From: Catelliglobosispora koreensis DSM 44566
GTDB taxonomy: Bacteria > Actinomycetota > Actinomycetes > Mycobacteriales > Micromonosporaceae
Direction of reading: 5' to 3'
Length of the DNA: 64,000 nucleotides
Assembly: GCF_000379685.1 (NCBI RefSeq)
Contig: NZ_KB903258.1
Coordinates: forward strand, 42,355-106,354
Below the pieces are notes generated by a model. It searched no databases, was not told the origin of the DNA, and saw only the letters and a list, made by a program, of their open reading frames with translations. Positions 24,190 through 34,029 of this stretch are shown piece by piece. A program made the translations under genes and the position numbers. Positions within the stretch are counted from its first letter, which is position 1. Every line of letters starts with the position of its first letter.

Positions 24190-25041
24190 TTACGGATGCG
24201 TGATGCACTCCCCGCCGACGAACGCCGGGCTGTTGAGCGGAATCACGAGACCCACCAGGGACAGCGGGCTGTTCTCGCCACACCACTGGAAGGGCAGCAG
24301 CGTCATGTCAACGTTGCTGAGAATCGGCACCTCGGCCTGGTTGGCCCGGGGTTCGATGGTGACCGTGCCGTTGACACAGTCGCCGAGAACCGTGGTGGGC
24401 GAATTCGCCGCGACCACAGCGCCGACGCCAGCGACCGCGCTGGAGCCACAAACCTGCCACGGCGCTACCGCGAGCACCGATCCACTCAGGACAGACAGGA
24501 AGCTGTTAGGCCCAGTGCCGTCCGGTGCCTCAATTACGTGGTTGGCGTTGTGGCAGTCGCCCGTCACCGTGTTCGGTGAGTTGACCGCCACGGTCGCGCC
24601 GACACCAGCGACGGCGTTGGAGCCACAAACCTGCCACGGCAGAACGCTCACCGACGAGTCATCCAGAATCGAGATGAGCCCAGGCACCGTGTCCTGCTTG
24701 AGCAACACGTTGGCGTTCTTGCAGTCTCCGATGACCGTGTTGGCGTTGCCGGCCGAAGCCACCAAGCCCACGCCGGCCGGAACGTTGGAGCCACAGGCTT
24801 GCCACGGCGCTGCTTTGAGCGAGCTACCCACACCGATGGTGATGAGCGGCTGGTCGACATTGCCGTCAAGGCCAAGCAACCCCTGCTTCGCCAGCTGGTT
24901 CTTGTCGACCCGCAGAGCCGTCGTCGGGGTGGAGTCAGCTTTCGCCACGGATGCCGGGGGTGCAGCAGCGGCAGCGGTTCCCATTGCCGCCACTGTCGCC
25001 AGTGCACCAGCGGCGACAACTCCCGCCTTGCCTATCTGCAT
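24190..25041 (-). CDS. secreted chaplin-like protein A, four two-cysteine modules
   Basis: The 283-residue protein has a Sec signal peptide (about 1-27, MQIGKAGVVAAGALATVAAM then AAAAA-P). The mature part has four modules with Cys pairs 83/107, 139/163, 198/222 and 254/279. The consensus is PWQVCGSxAVAGVGxxV, then SPNTVxGDCxNxN. The C-terminal module (WCGENSPLSLVGLVIPLNSP) most resembles chaplin/DUF320 domains of aerial hyphae (CGN...VIGLLNPAFGNxC), but Cys spacing is 24-25 instead of about 18. No sortase motif or C-terminal membrane helix. ATG at 25039-25041 follows AAGGAGTGACG. An amyloid-like surface role is inference. A tandem paralogue lies upstream. Confidence 0.72.
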   Translation of the reverse strand: MQIGKAGVVAAGALATVAAMGTAAAAAPPASVAKADSTPTTALRVDKNQLAKQGLLGLDGNVDQPLITIGVGSSLKAAPWQACGSNVPAGVGLVASAGNANTVIGDCKNANVLLKQDTVPGLISILDDSSVSVLPWQVCGSNAVAGVGATVAVNSPNTVTGDCHNANHVIEAPDGTGPNSFLSVLSGSVLAVAPWQVCGSSAVAGVGAVVAANSPTTVLGDCVNGTVTIEPRANQAEVPILSNVDMTLLPFQWCGENSPLSLVGLVIPLNSPAFVGGECITHP

Positions 25042-25125
25042 CGTCACTCCTTGTAAACAGTCCATTTAGCAGGAACGGGCGGGCCGCTGGCGCGACCCGC
25101 CCGGTTTTGCTTACCCGGCTACCGA

Positions 25126-26139
25126 CTAGTCGATGACCGTGTTGGCGTTGTTGCAGTCGCCGTAAACGGTGTTCGGCGAACCGAGGTTGGCGGTGACACC
25201 GACGCCGGAAACCGTCGTCGAGCCGCAGACCTGCCAGTCAGCAACGCTCAGACGCGAGTTGTCGAGCACCGAGATGATGGCGGTCGGGTCGTCCTGGTCG
25301 ATCCAGACGTTGGCGTTGTCACAGTCGCCCCAGATGGTCGACGGCGACTGTCCGGAAACAACAGCACCCAGACCCCAGACAGCCTCGCTGCCACAGGCCT
25401 GCCAGGTGGCAGCGGTCGCTGCCGAGCCCGAGCCGACGGAGATCGCCGACTGCGGCTCCTGCTCCCACGGCGCCGACCAGCCGTTGCGGGCCTGCGGCGC
25501 AGCCGGGGCCTTGGCGGATGCCTGGCGGGTCGCCCACGCGTTGCGGGCGTCCGTCGCGGCGTCCTTCTTGGCCGCCGCAACCTTGTTCGTGGCCGCGCGA
25601 ACCAGCTCGGCGCCCACTGTCGCCGACTCCTCGTAGCCGTGCTCGCGGGTGATCACGATGTTGCCGTTCTTGCAGTCACCGATCACGGTGTTCGCCGACA
25701 GCAGGGAAACCGTGCCACCAACGCCACCCATGACGGTGGAGCCACAGGCCTGCCAGGTCGCGACCGACAGCGCGCTGTCGTTCAGAACTGAGATCACGGC
25801 AGGGATCGTGTCCTGCTTGAGCTTGATGTTGCCGTTGTTGCAGTCACCGAACACAGTGTTCGGTGAGATGAGGTCCGCCGTAATACCGACACCGGCAACC
25901 GCGGCTGAGCCACAGATCTGCCAAGCGGCTGCCTGGGCCACCGAACCTGTGCCAACCGAGATGGCTGACTGCGCCGGCTGGTCCCACGGTGCGCTCCAGC
26001 CGCCACGAGCCAGGTTCAAAGTACTGGCCTGGGTGAGCGCTGAGGCATCTACGGAGGGTGCCGCCGCGGCAGGAGCCCCCATGATCGCCACGCTCGCGAG
26101 CGCGCCTGTGGCGACGACTCCGGCCTTCTTAATCTGCAT
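25126..26139 (-). CDS. secreted chaplin-like protein B, two pairs of two-cysteine modules
   Basis: This 337-residue paralogue of protein A has an almost identical leader (MQIKKAGVVATGALASVAIM) and the same AAGGAGTGACGATGCAGAT start context. Cys pairs are 76/100, 132/156, 249/273 and 305/329, all spaced by exactly 24. Modules 1-2 and 3-4 each begin with GWSAPW(D/E)Q...QSAISVG, so a two-module unit was duplicated. An Ala/Lys-rich segment of about 60 residues (165-225) separates the pairs. All eight mature cysteines fall in modules, consistent with one disulfide each. It was probably secreted with protein A; no anchor is visible. Confidence 0.72.
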   Translation of the reverse strand: MQIKKAGVVATGALASVAIMGAPAAAAPSVDASALTQASTLNLARGGWSAPWDQPAQSAISVGTGSVAQAAAWQICGSAAVAGVGITADLISPNTVFGDCNNGNIKLKQDTIPAVISVLNDSALSVATWQACGSTVMGGVGGTVSLLSANTVIGDCKNGNIVITREHGYEESATVGAELVRAATNKVAAAKKDAATDARNAWATRQASAKAPAAPQARNGWSAPWEQEPQSAISVGSGSAATAATWQACGSEAVWGLGAVVSGQSPSTIWGDCDNANVWIDQDDPTAIISVLDNSRLSVADWQVCGSTTVSGVGVTANLGSPNTVYGDCNNANTVID

Positions 26140-26236
26140 CGTCACTCCTTGTGCGATTTTGGTATCCGCGATAGCCTCATATCAGGCGAAAGCGGCAAAA
26201 CACTGCACTCTGGGTAACGATGTGCTGATCAGGCAG

Positions 26237-26725
26237 TTACTCGAACCTGTCGGGTTTTTGACATTGAACCGCGCGGGTCATTGTGCTGAACGCTAGCTCT
26301 GGCAAATCCCTTAGCGAAAACCATTGGTATTCCAATGTTTCCTGCGGGTCGATGATGAGCGACGCCCCGTGCGGGAGCCGGGCCCACCAGAAACAGTCGA
26401 GCACCGAGAGCAACTCGCCCTGGAACTCATAGCTGCCAATCCACATCCCCGCGAACGGTCCAAGATGGACATCGACGCCGAGTTCTTCCCTGCCTTCGCG
26501 GACAGCCGCGTCAGCCGGCTCCTCCCACGTGTCGCAGAAACCGCCAGGCGTCTCCCACATGCCCTTCTTGGGATCGCGGGCGCGCTTAAGCAGCAACAGT
26601 TCGTCACGGTCGTTGAGAATCAGCAAACTGGCTGTGGGGCGAGGATTGACGTAATGCTCGTAGCCACAATCGTGACAGCGCATCGCGTCAAGCTTCGCCC
26701 CACACCGGGAGCAGAAGTTACTCAC
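26237..26725 (-). CDS. Nudix hydrolase with N-terminal zinc ribbon
   Basis: The 162-residue protein has an N-terminal CSRCG...CHDCG zinc ribbon (NudC/ADPRase-like) and a Nudix box [20 protein letters not shown] followed by ELGV, matching GX5EX7REUXEEXGU. It probably hydrolyses a nucleoside diphosphate derivative. It overlaps the end of lepA by four bases (ATGA), so it is translated with lepA. Confidence 0.9.
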   Translation of the reverse strand: MSNFCSRCGAKLDAMRCHDCGYEHYVNPRPTASLLILNDRDELLLLKRARDPKKGMWETPGGFCDTWEEPADAAVREGREELGVDVHLGPFAGMWIGSYEFQGELLSVLDCFWWARLPHGASLIIDPQETLEYQWFSLRDLPELAFSTMTRAVQCQKPDRFE

Positions 26726-28620
26726 TTCTTCTTCGCGTCAGGTGACTCCGAAGTGGACAGAGCGGCGATGAAGGCCTCTTGCGGCACCTCCACGCGGCCG
26801 ACCATCTTCATGCGCTTCTTGCCTTCCTTCTGCTTCTCCAGCAGTTTGCGCTTACGGCTGATGTCACCGCCGTAGCACTTGGCGAGAACGTCTTTCCGGA
26901 TCGCGCGAATCGTTTCGCGGGCAATCACCCGGGAGCCCACGGCAGCCTGAATGGGCACCTCAAACTGTTGCCTGGGGATCAGTTCACGCAACTTCGCCGC
27001 GATCATCGTGCCGTAGGCGTAAGCCTTTTCCTTGTGCACGATCGCGGAGAACGCGTCCACCGCCTCACCCTGCAACAGGATGTCCACCTTGACCAGATCC
27101 GCAGCCTGCTCACCGCTGGGCTCGTAGTCGAGGCTCGCGTAACCCTTAGTGCGTGACTTCAGCTGATCGAAGAAGTCGAAAATGATCTCGCCTAGCGGCA
27201 TGGTGTAGCGCAGCTCGACCCGGTCAGCCGACAGATAATCCATGCCCTGCAGCGAACCGCGGCGCCCCTGGCAAAGCTCCATCACGGCACCGACGTAGTC
27301 GTTGGGCGTGAGCACCGTGGCCCGCACGGTCGGCTCGTGCACCTCGCCGATCTTGCCGGTCGGGTATTCGCTCGGGTTGGTGACCGTGACCTCTTTGCCG
27401 TCTTCCATGATCACGCGGTAGACCACGTTGGGCGCGGTCGAGATGAGCTCCAGCCCGAACTCGCGCTCTAGCCGCTCCCGGATGATCTCCAGGTGCAGCA
27501 GGCCCAGGAAGCCAACGCGGAACCCGAATCCGAGCGCCGCACTCGACTCCGGCTCGTAGACCAGTGCCGCGTCGTTGAGCTTCAGCTTGTCCAGAGCCTC
27601 ACGCAGGTCGGGATAATCGGAACCGTCCAACGGATACAGTCCCGAGTAGACCATCGGCTTCGGGTCCTTATAGCCACCGAGCGCCGTCTTGGCTGGCCTG
27701 TTGTTGATCGTGATGGTGTCACCGACGCGCGACTGGCGCACATCCTTCACACCCGTGATCAGATAGCCCACCTCGCCAACGCCGATCGCCTGCGACTTCA
27801 CCGGCTCCGGCGAGATGACGCCCAGCTCCAGCAACTCGTGCACGGCTCCCGTGGACATCATCTTGATCCGCTCACGGGCCTCGATGCGGCCGTCGATCAC
27901 ACGGACATAGGTGACCACGCCGCGGTAGATGTCGTACACGGAGTCGAAGATCATCGCTCGGGCGGGAGCGCTCGCGTCACCCACTGGCGCGGGCAGCTGC
28001 CGCACGATCTCGTCGAGCAGGTGCGGCACGCCGATGCCCGTCTTACCCGAGACACGCAAGCAGTCCTCGGGCTGACAGCCGATCAGGTGCGCGAGCTCCT
28101 CGGCATATTTCTCCGGTTGAGCCGCCGGAAGGTCGATCTTGTTCAAGACCGGGATGACAGTGAGATTGTTCTCCATCGCCAGGTAGAGGTTCGCCAGCGT
28201 TTGCGCCTCGATCCCCTGCGCGGCGTCAACCAGCAGCACGGCTCCTTCACACGCCGCCAAGCTGCGCGACACCTCATAGGTGAAGTCCACGTGGCCAGGG
28301 GTGTCGATCATGTTGAGCACAGCTTGCTCGCCCGTGCGCTCGCCCTCACGGATCGTCCACGGCATCCGGACCGCCTGGCTCTTGATCGTGATGCCCCGCT
28401 CACGCTCGATGTCCATGCGGTCCAAGTACTGGGCGCGCATCAAGCGGGGGTCAACGACCTCGGTCAACTGCAGCATCCGGTCCGCCAGCGTCGACTTGCC
28501 GTGGTCGATGTGGGCGATGATGCAGAAGTTGCGAATGGCGTCGGGGGCGGTGGCGCCGGGCAAATTCGATCCGAGCGTCGGTGGCACGGTGGTCCGATCT
28601 ATATCAGCGTGGGTTGACAC
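26722..28620 (-). CDS. lepA: elongation factor 4 (LepA)
   Basis: The 632-residue translational GTPase acts on ribosomes in back-translocation or 30S biogenesis. It shows the G1 motif [30 protein letters not shown] and the LepA-specific C-terminal domain ([20 protein letters not shown]). GTG at 28618-28620 begins a short actinobacterial N-terminal extension before [15 protein letters not shown]. In-frame sequence further upstream shows no family similarity. The downstream nudix gene is coupled to it. Confidence 0.96.
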   Translation of the reverse strand: MSTHADIDRTTVPPTLGSNLPGATAPDAIRNFCIIAHIDHGKSTLADRMLQLTEVVDPRLMRAQYLDRMDIERERGITIKSQAVRMPWTIREGERTGEQAVLNMIDTPGHVDFTYEVSRSLAACEGAVLLVDAAQGIEAQTLANLYLAMENNLTVIPVLNKIDLPAAQPEKYAEELAHLIGCQPEDCLRVSGKTGIGVPHLLDEIVRQLPAPVGDASAPARAMIFDSVYDIYRGVVTYVRVIDGRIEARERIKMMSTGAVHELLELGVISPEPVKSQAIGVGEVGYLITGVKDVRQSRVGDTITINNRPAKTALGGYKDPKPMVYSGLYPLDGSDYPDLREALDKLKLNDAALVYEPESSAALGFGFRVGFLGLLHLEIIRERLEREFGLELISTAPNVVYRVIMEDGKEVTVTNPSEYPTGKIGEVHEPTVRATVLTPNDYVGAVMELCQGRRGSLQGMDYLSADRVELRYTMPLGEIIFDFFDQLKSRTKGYASLDYEPSGEQAADLVKVDILLQGEAVDAFSAIVHKEKAYAYGTMIAAKLRELIPRQQFEVPIQAAVGSRVIARETIRAIRKDVLAKCYGGDISRKRKLLEKQKEGKKRMKMVGRVEVPQEAFIAALSTSESPDAKKK

Positions 28621-28703
28621 TCTATGTTCCCATGACCGTCCAGGAACTTGCCGAGGGATAAACCACTGGCGGTTACGTGCGCTCCCCCGGCACCATCGGC
28701 GGC

Positions 28704-29657
28704 ATGACCGGCCTGCTCTTACCCCCCGTTTCCTACGACCGCACCTCCGTGCGTCCTGGCTGGGAGCAGTTGCCACCAACGCTTCACGCCTCACTGGCCG
28801 ATCACTTGGGCGCGGTCGTCTCGCGGGCGCGGGTAAGCGGAACGGGCTTTACGCCTGGGTTCGCGGCCGTGCTGACGACAGAAGATGGCAAGGATCACTT
28901 CATCAAGGCCGCACCCAAGGGAAGTGACGTCGCTCAATGGTATGCGCAGGAGGCGGTGTTCACCGCGGCACTGCCGGCCGGCGTACCGGCGGCTCCCCTG
29001 CGCTGGGCGACGGAACTCTCCGGGTTCTTCGTGCTGTGCTTCGACGCGATCCCCGGAGCGCACGCGCCTGCCATGCCCTGGAGCACGGCTGGCCTCGACG
29101 CGGCGCTGAGCGCCGTCGCCCAGGCTCACGCGGCTCTGGCCAATCCCCCGCGAGCGTTGCTCGAACTCGAACCCACGCCCTGGGACGAGGTCGTGGCCGA
29201 CGCCCTGACCAACTGGGCCTCCTCGACTGGCGAGCACCCACACCTCGACGAGCTGCGGCAACTCGAAGCCGGCTTTCACAGCCAGACCAGGGACGCCACC
29301 GGGCTTTTCCACTGTGATCTGCGCCTCGACAACATCGTGCTCGACGACGCCGGGCGCGCTTGGATCTGCGACTGGAACTGGCTGGCTTACGGTCCGCCCT
29401 GGTTCGATTTGGTGACCCTGCTGCTGACCGCCGAAGGCAGCGGCTTTGACACCGACGCCTTGTTCGCGGCACACCCACTTGGCGCTGGGGTCAGCCCTGA
29501 GCTGCTAGACGCCGCTCTGGCGTCGCTGGCCGGGTTCTACACCCACGCGGCGCAACGTCCGGGCATCGACAGCTCACCGCACATCCGCACGCATCAGGGC
29601 TACTACCGTGACCTGGCGATGCACTGGCTTTCGCGACGGCGGGGATGGTCACACTAG
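28704..29657 (+). CDS. aminoglycoside phosphotransferase (APH)-family protein
   Basis: The 317-residue kinase-like protein has the catalytic loop [12 protein letters not shown] and the metal-binding Asp in [11 protein letters not shown]. The N-lobe lysine candidate is in [11 protein letters not shown]. The family phosphorylates small molecules; the substrate is unknown and resistance should not be assumed. ATG at 28704 was chosen over an earlier in-frame ATG at 28677, which lacks a ribosome site. Confidence 0.83.
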   Translation: MTGLLLPPVSYDRTSVRPGWEQLPPTLHASLADHLGAVVSRARVSGTGFTPGFAAVLTTEDGKDHFIKAAPKGSDVAQWYAQEAVFTAALPAGVPAAPLRWATELSGFFVLCFDAIPGAHAPAMPWSTAGLDAALSAVAQAHAALANPPRALLELEPTPWDEVVADALTNWASSTGEHPHLDELRQLEAGFHSQTRDATGLFHCDLRLDNIVLDDAGRAWICDWNWLAYGPPWFDLVTLLLTAEGSGFDTDALFAAHPLGAGVSPELLDAALASLAGFYTHAAQRPGIDSSPHIRTHQGYYRDLAMHWLSRRRGWSH

Positions 29658-29664
29658 GCCCGTT

Positions 29665-29694
29665 TTGGCCCTAGGCGGGGCGGCCTGGTAATCT
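29665..29694 (+). promoter_or_regulatory. rpsT promoter
   Basis: TTGGCC (29665-29670) and TAATCT (29689-29694) are 18 bases apart, about 70 bases upstream of the rpsT GTG. Confidence 0.55.
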
Positions 29695-29763
29695 GGCACG
29701 TCGCGGCTGGAAACGGCCGCTCCCAAACTAATCAACACTGACGAGCAGGACGAAGGCTGTCGC

Positions 29764-30030
29764 GTGGCGAACATCAAGTCTCAGATCAAGCGCAACAAGC
29801 AGAACGAGAAGGCACGGCTTCGCAACAAGTCGGTCAAGTCGGCGCTGAAGACCGCTGTCCGCAAGTTCCACGAGGCCAGCGCTGCCGGTGACGCCGAGAA
29901 CGCCGCTGCCCTCCTGCGTGACGCCTCACGCAAGCTGGACAAGGCTGTCAGCAAGGGCGTCATCCACAAGAACCAGGCGGCCAACCGCAAGTCGGCCATC
30001 GCCAAGAAGCTGAGCTCGATCTCCGCTTAA
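29764..30030 (+). CDS. rpsT: 30S ribosomal protein S20
   Basis: The 88-residue, Lys/Arg/Ala-rich three-helix S20 protein starts [20 protein letters not shown] with GTG as initiator and contains [12 protein letters not shown] and [15 protein letters not shown]. It binds 16S rRNA in the 30S body. It stands alone on the plus strand, opposite holA, as in M. tuberculosis. Confidence 0.97.
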   Translation: MANIKSQIKRNKQNEKARLRNKSVKSALKTAVRKFHEASAAGDAENAAALLRDASRKLDKAVSKGVIHKNQAANRKSAIAKKLSSISA

Positions 30031-30043
30031 TCAGGTCTTGTTG

Positions 30044-30071
30044 GCCCGGTCCTCGGTGAGGGCCGGGCTTT
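30044..30071 (+). terminator. rpsT terminator
   Basis: GCCCGGTCCTC (30044-30054) and GAGGGCCGGGC (30058-30068) form an 11-pair stem with one G-U and a 3-base loop, followed by TTT. It lies 14 bases after the rpsT stop. Confidence 0.8.
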
Positions 30072-30092
30072 CTGCGTGCCCGCACGCGCCTG

Positions 30093-30470
30093 TTATTCGT
30101 AGCGGCGGCTTGCCGATTGCCTGGAACGCCAGTCTTCGGCGGGTGCCGGGCTGACCGGGGCCGCCGGCACCTTCGCCCGCCCGCGAGCCTTTGGCACCCG
30201 GGCACTGGCTGAAAGCAGGGCCGCTCCAGCGATGACGTCGTTGATTTTCACCATCACCGCGATCGTGGCCGGCAGCACGAGGACGACCCACCAGTCCACC
30301 AGCTCAGCTAGGGCCAGCAGGGCACCGAGCGCGATCGCGCCTTCGAAGTAGAGGAAGCACAGCAGTCCACTGGGCCGAAGGTATTGCAGCCCAAGGACTC
30401 TGGCGTAGAGCGGGCGGTTCTTCGCCTCTTCCGGGCCGATCCCGGCCCGCCGCGATCGCACCACTGTCAT
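30093..30470 (-). CDS. small membrane protein, unknown function
   Basis: The 125-residue protein has two hydrophobic segments near residues 34-58 and 60-86 (FLYFEGAIALGALLALAELV and WWVVLVLPATIAVMVKIND) and a basic, Pro/Ala-rich cytosolic tail. No family was recognised. It overlaps the holA stop by four bases, so it is likely in the comEA-comEC-holA transcription unit. Confidence 0.75.
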   Translation of the reverse strand: MTVVRSRRAGIGPEEAKNRPLYARVLGLQYLRPSGLLCFLYFEGAIALGALLALAELVDWWVVLVLPATIAVMVKINDVIAGAALLSASARVPKARGRAKVPAAPVSPAPAEDWRSRQSASRRYE

Positions 30471-31459
30471 CGCGGGCCGCCTTGGCGAGCCTTCGCGAAC
30501 GCGAAGATGGTCCGCTCAATCGCGTAGGCGCGATCCTCGGAACCTCCCTTGACGGCCTCGTTGCACTCGGCAGCGGCCCGCATCGCTGACACCAGGCCAT
30601 CCGGAGACCAGCCCCGGGCCTGACGTTGCGCCTTCTCGATCTTCCACGCTGGCATGCCAAGCGTGGCAGCCATTTGATAAGCATTCCCGCGCCCGGCCGC
30701 CGCGACCCGCGCCACGGTCCGCACCCCATCAGCAAGAGCATCAGCGATGGGTACTGGGTCAACGCCGGTGTGCAAAGCCCAGTGCAGTGCTTCCAGCGCG
30801 GCTGCGGTGTCCCCCGCGACGGCGGCGTCAGCGACGCTGAACCCGCTGACCTCGGCCTTGCCACGGTAGTAACGCGCGACTGTCGCTAGATCAATCCGTC
30901 CGCCGGTGTCGGCGACGAGCTGTGAGCACGCCGCCGCGAGCTCGCGTAAGTCGTGGCCAACGGCTTCAAGCAGTGCCTCCGCGGCGTCTGCCCCGCACTT
31001 GCCCCCGAGACGGCGAAACTCTCCGGTGACGAAGTCGATCCGGTCCTTGTGCTTGGCGATCTTCACGGCGGGAACCACCGTCGCACCAGCCTTTTGCAGG
31101 CTGTCGCCGAACGCCTTCCCCTTCGCCCCACCGGCATGTGTGACGAGCAGCGTGACCTCGGGATCAGGGTCGGCCACGTAGGCCATGATGACCGGCACGA
31201 GGTCCTTCTTGGCGTCCTGGCCGTTCTTCAGCACAGCGACACGGCGTCCACCGAACAGCGAGGGGCTCAGCAGCTCAGCTAGCTCGCCGGGCAACAGGCT
31301 CCCCGCGTCAAACTCCCGGACCTCGGCACCAGCGTCGGCGGCCTTGGCCTGAGCGGTGGTTTCAGCGATGGCACGCGACACCAGCAGTTCCTCGTCACCG
31401 AGCACGAGGACGACCGGTGGCAGTTTGGGGGACGCAACCTGACTCACCACGCTGCCCAT
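30467..31459 (-). CDS. holA: DNA polymerase III subunit delta
   Basis: This 330-residue clamp-loader delta subunit opens the beta clamp. It shows LVLGDEELLVSRAI near the N-terminus, SLFGGRRVAVLKNG, the KHKDRIDFV(T/R) segment and the helical C-terminal collar. ATG at 31457-31459 was preferred because upstream codons lie inside comEC in another frame. It follows comEC in the conserved comEA-comEC-holA order. Confidence 0.93.
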   Translation of the reverse strand: MGSVVSQVASPKLPPVVLVLGDEELLVSRAIAETTAQAKAADAGAEVREFDAGSLLPGELAELLSPSLFGGRRVAVLKNGQDAKKDLVPVIMAYVADPDPEVTLLVTHAGGAKGKAFGDSLQKAGATVVPAVKIAKHKDRIDFVTGEFRRLGGKCGADAAEALLEAVGHDLRELAAACSQLVADTGGRIDLATVARYYRGKAEVSGFSVADAAVAGDTAAALEALHWALHTGVDPVPIADALADGVRTVARVAAAGRGNAYQMAATLGMPAWKIEKAQRQARGWSPDGLVSAMRAAAECNEAVKGGSEDRAYAIERTIFAFAKARQGGPR

Positions 31460-31506
31460 AGTCGCATGCGCACCGGGGCACGAGTCCACCCTCAGCCCGC
31501 GCCACG

Positions 31507-34029
31507 TCACCCGGATGTGCCACGCCTGCTCAGCGCCAGGCCACGGGCACTGAGCGAGACCGCTATGTCACCGTCGTGGTCGGTGCGCGCGATAACGGCA
31601 CCATTGCGCTGCAAAGCGGCCAGGATATGTGGGCTCGGGTGGCCGTAGTCGTTCTTCGCGCCAACGGAGACGAGCGCCACCTTCGGCCGCAACACGTCCA
31701 GCAGCCGATGGTCCTGATAGGACGATCCGTGGTGGGCGACTTTCAGCACGTCAACGGTCCGCCGGGGCAGCCGTTCCTGCTGCTCGGTTTCGGCGTCGCC
31801 CAGCAGGAGCACCGTGACGCCACGGACTGTCGCGAGCAGGACGACGCTGTTGTTATTGGGGTCCGACCGGGTGCCGCGCAGCGGACCGCTGTAGAGGACC
31901 TCTAAGACCGCTTCACCGACCGCGAACACCACCGGGCCGGTGACTTCGCTTTGCGGTAGTCCACTGCGGCGGACCGCGTCACGGCCGGCGACCGGTTCCG
32001 GAAACGCTGGCGTGAGCACGTGCCGGGCTTTCATGGCAGACAAGCCGCCCACGTGATCGGCATGAAAGTGGCTGATGACGAGCAGGTCCACTTCCGTGAT
32101 GCCAAGGCGCTCCAGGCACCCGGACACTGCGGCTGGGTCCGGCCCAGTATCGATGACAATCGCTCTTCCCTGCCCGGCGTTGAGCACCGTGGCATCGCCT
32201 TGCCCCACATCGCAGGCGACCACGAGCCAGCCGTCGGGCGGCCAGCCTGGGGTGATGAATCGCGTCGTGCCGAGGAGAAGGGCGCTAACGGCAGCTACCG
32301 CCACAGTGAGGCGGCGAGCCTGAGGGACGCGGACGTAAATCAGCACGGCGGCGGTGATCGCCGCGAGAAGCAGCGCCCCTTCTATGCCACCCGGCCAGGC
32401 GACCTCGGCTGCTGGCATGCCGCTGCCCGTCTCGGCCAGGCGCACGAGCCACCAGGCGGGCCAGCTCGCCAGCCACGCTGTGAACTCCGCCGCGGCGGGC
32501 CACAGCGGCGCGATGAGCGTGGTGGCCACTCCGATGATCGTGGCGGGCGCGATGGCGGGCGTGGCGAGCAGATTGGCCGGGACCGCCACCAGACTGACCG
32601 AACCGCTCAGGCCGGCGATGATGGGCGCGCAGGCGAGCTGAGCACTAGCTGGCACAGCTAGGGCTTCGGCCAACCCGGACGGAATTCCTTTGCGGCGCAA
32701 CGCGTCTCGCATCGGTGGTGCCAGGAACAGCAAGCCCGATGTCGCCGTCACGGATAGGGCGAAACCTGGATCGCTGGCCAGCTCCGGATCGAGCAGGATC
32801 AGCGTGATGGCGGCGGCGCCGAGCGCTGGCAATGCCGCCTTCGGCCGTCCACTCGCGAGCGACATCAGGCCGATCGCCCCCATCGCGGCCGCCCGCACGA
32901 CGCTGGGCGACGGCCGCACGAGAATGACGAACCCGGCTAACGCGATCACACAGGCAACAGCGGTCCACAGTGGAGGGAGCCTGGCCCACCTGGCGAGCAA
33001 CAGGATGAACCCGACCACGATGGCCACGTTGCTTCCGCTCACTGCACATAAGTGCGTCATGCCTGTTTCGCGGAACTGCTCCTCCAGTTCGGGCGTGAGG
33101 CGGCTCGTGTCCCCGACGACGAGTCCCGGCAGCAGACCGCCAGGCTTGTCCGGCAACGGCTCTACGGCCGTCTGTAAGCGCTCCCGCAGCCCGCCGGCCG
33201 CTCGCTGCACCCACGGGACCTCACCCTTCGGCACAGGCGCTGACGAGGCGGATAAGACCGCTGCGGTGAGGTCGCCTCCCCGGGGCGGTCCGAACCGGAC
33301 AGTCGCCGTCACGTGCTGTCCGGGCAGCAGCGGCCGCCAGCCCTGGTCGCGACTGAGCACGAGGACGCGCACGTCAGCCGTGAACTGGCCCGTGACGTTG
33401 ACGAGGTCGGCTTGCACCAGCCACGATCCGCCTTTGATCAGCCGCGGATCGGTTCGGACAGCCAGCTCCACCTCGGCAGTCGCCCGCTGCGCGACCAGTT
33501 CGGCGACCGGTTCCGCATCACGAACAGCCAAGTGAGCGACAGTCACCCCGGCGCCACAGGCCGCCCCCGCACACGCTGCCGCGATCGTCCACCGCCACGC
33601 CCCCACCCACGCCACCAGCCGCCATCGGCTGCTTCCTGCTCCATGACCCGCCCACGGCACCCCCGCCACATCTTCGCCGCGCACACGAGTCGCCAACCGC
33701 ACGCCTTCGCCTGGCCGACCCAGCGCACTTTCGTCTGGCGCCCCGTGGGGGCCCGATGCTCCCTGGCGCGGCATGCGAATCGCCATCGAACGCGCCGGGC
33801 TTACCGGCCGCGCGATGTCGCTTGACCCGTGTGTCACCGCCCTCGCGGCTCGGTCTGACTCGTGCCGTCCGCTGTGGTGCGGTGGGAAGCGGAGGAAGCC
33901 GAAGAGGGCGGCGAGTGCCACGGCGGTTGCGGTTAGCCAGAGGCCGGTGATGATGCCGGTGTGCAAGGTGGTCAGTGCTGAGAGCCAGCAGCCGATCGCT
34001 GCGGGCGCTAGGCGCAGGTCGTGTTTCAC
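31507..34029 (-). CDS. comEC: ComEC/Rec2-family DNA uptake channel protein
   Basis: The 840-residue polytopic membrane protein has a DUF4131/OB region, a competence domain with many helices (LCAVSGSNVAIVVGFILLLA) and a C-terminal metallo-beta-lactamase domain with HFHADHVGG and an AHHGSSYQDH segment. It is presumed to move single-stranded DNA across the membrane. Odd feature: about 85 hydrophilic residues rich in Arg, Gly, Pro and His (roughly 50-135) separate the first two membrane helices from the rest. Its start overlaps comEA (ATGA). Confidence 0.93.
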   Translation of the reverse strand: MKHDLRLAPAAIGCWLSALTTLHTGIITGLWLTATAVALAALFGFLRFPPHHSGRHESDRAARAVTHGSSDIARPVSPARSMAIRMPRQGASGPHGAPDESALGRPGEGVRLATRVRGEDVAGVPWAGHGAGSSRWRLVAWVGAWRWTIAAACAGAACGAGVTVAHLAVRDAEPVAELVAQRATAEVELAVRTDPRLIKGGSWLVQADLVNVTGQFTADVRVLVLSRDQGWRPLLPGQHVTATVRFGPPRGGDLTAAVLSASSAPVPKGEVPWVQRAAGGLRERLQTAVEPLPDKPGGLLPGLVVGDTSRLTPELEEQFRETGMTHLCAVSGSNVAIVVGFILLLARWARLPPLWTAVACVIALAGFVILVRPSPSVVRAAAMGAIGLMSLASGRPKAALPALGAAAITLILLDPELASDPGFALSVTATSGLLFLAPPMRDALRRKGIPSGLAEALAVPASAQLACAPIIAGLSGSVSLVAVPANLLATPAIAPATIIGVATTLIAPLWPAAAEFTAWLASWPAWWLVRLAETGSGMPAAEVAWPGGIEGALLLAAITAAVLIYVRVPQARRLTVAVAAVSALLLGTTRFITPGWPPDGWLVVACDVGQGDATVLNAGQGRAIVIDTGPDPAAVSGCLERLGITEVDLLVISHFHADHVGGLSAMKARHVLTPAFPEPVAGRDAVRRSGLPQSEVTGPVVFAVGEAVLEVLYSGPLRGTRSDPNNNSVVLLATVRGVTVLLLGDAETEQQERLPRRTVDVLKVAHHGSSYQDHRLLDVLRPKVALVSVGAKNDYGHPSPHILAALQRNGAVIARTDHDGDIAVSLSARGLALSRRGTSG

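Noticed and set aside
28704..29657. Aminoglycoside resistance gene
   Set aside because: The APH fold is shared by many small-molecule kinases; nothing in the sequence or neighbourhood specifies an antibiotic.
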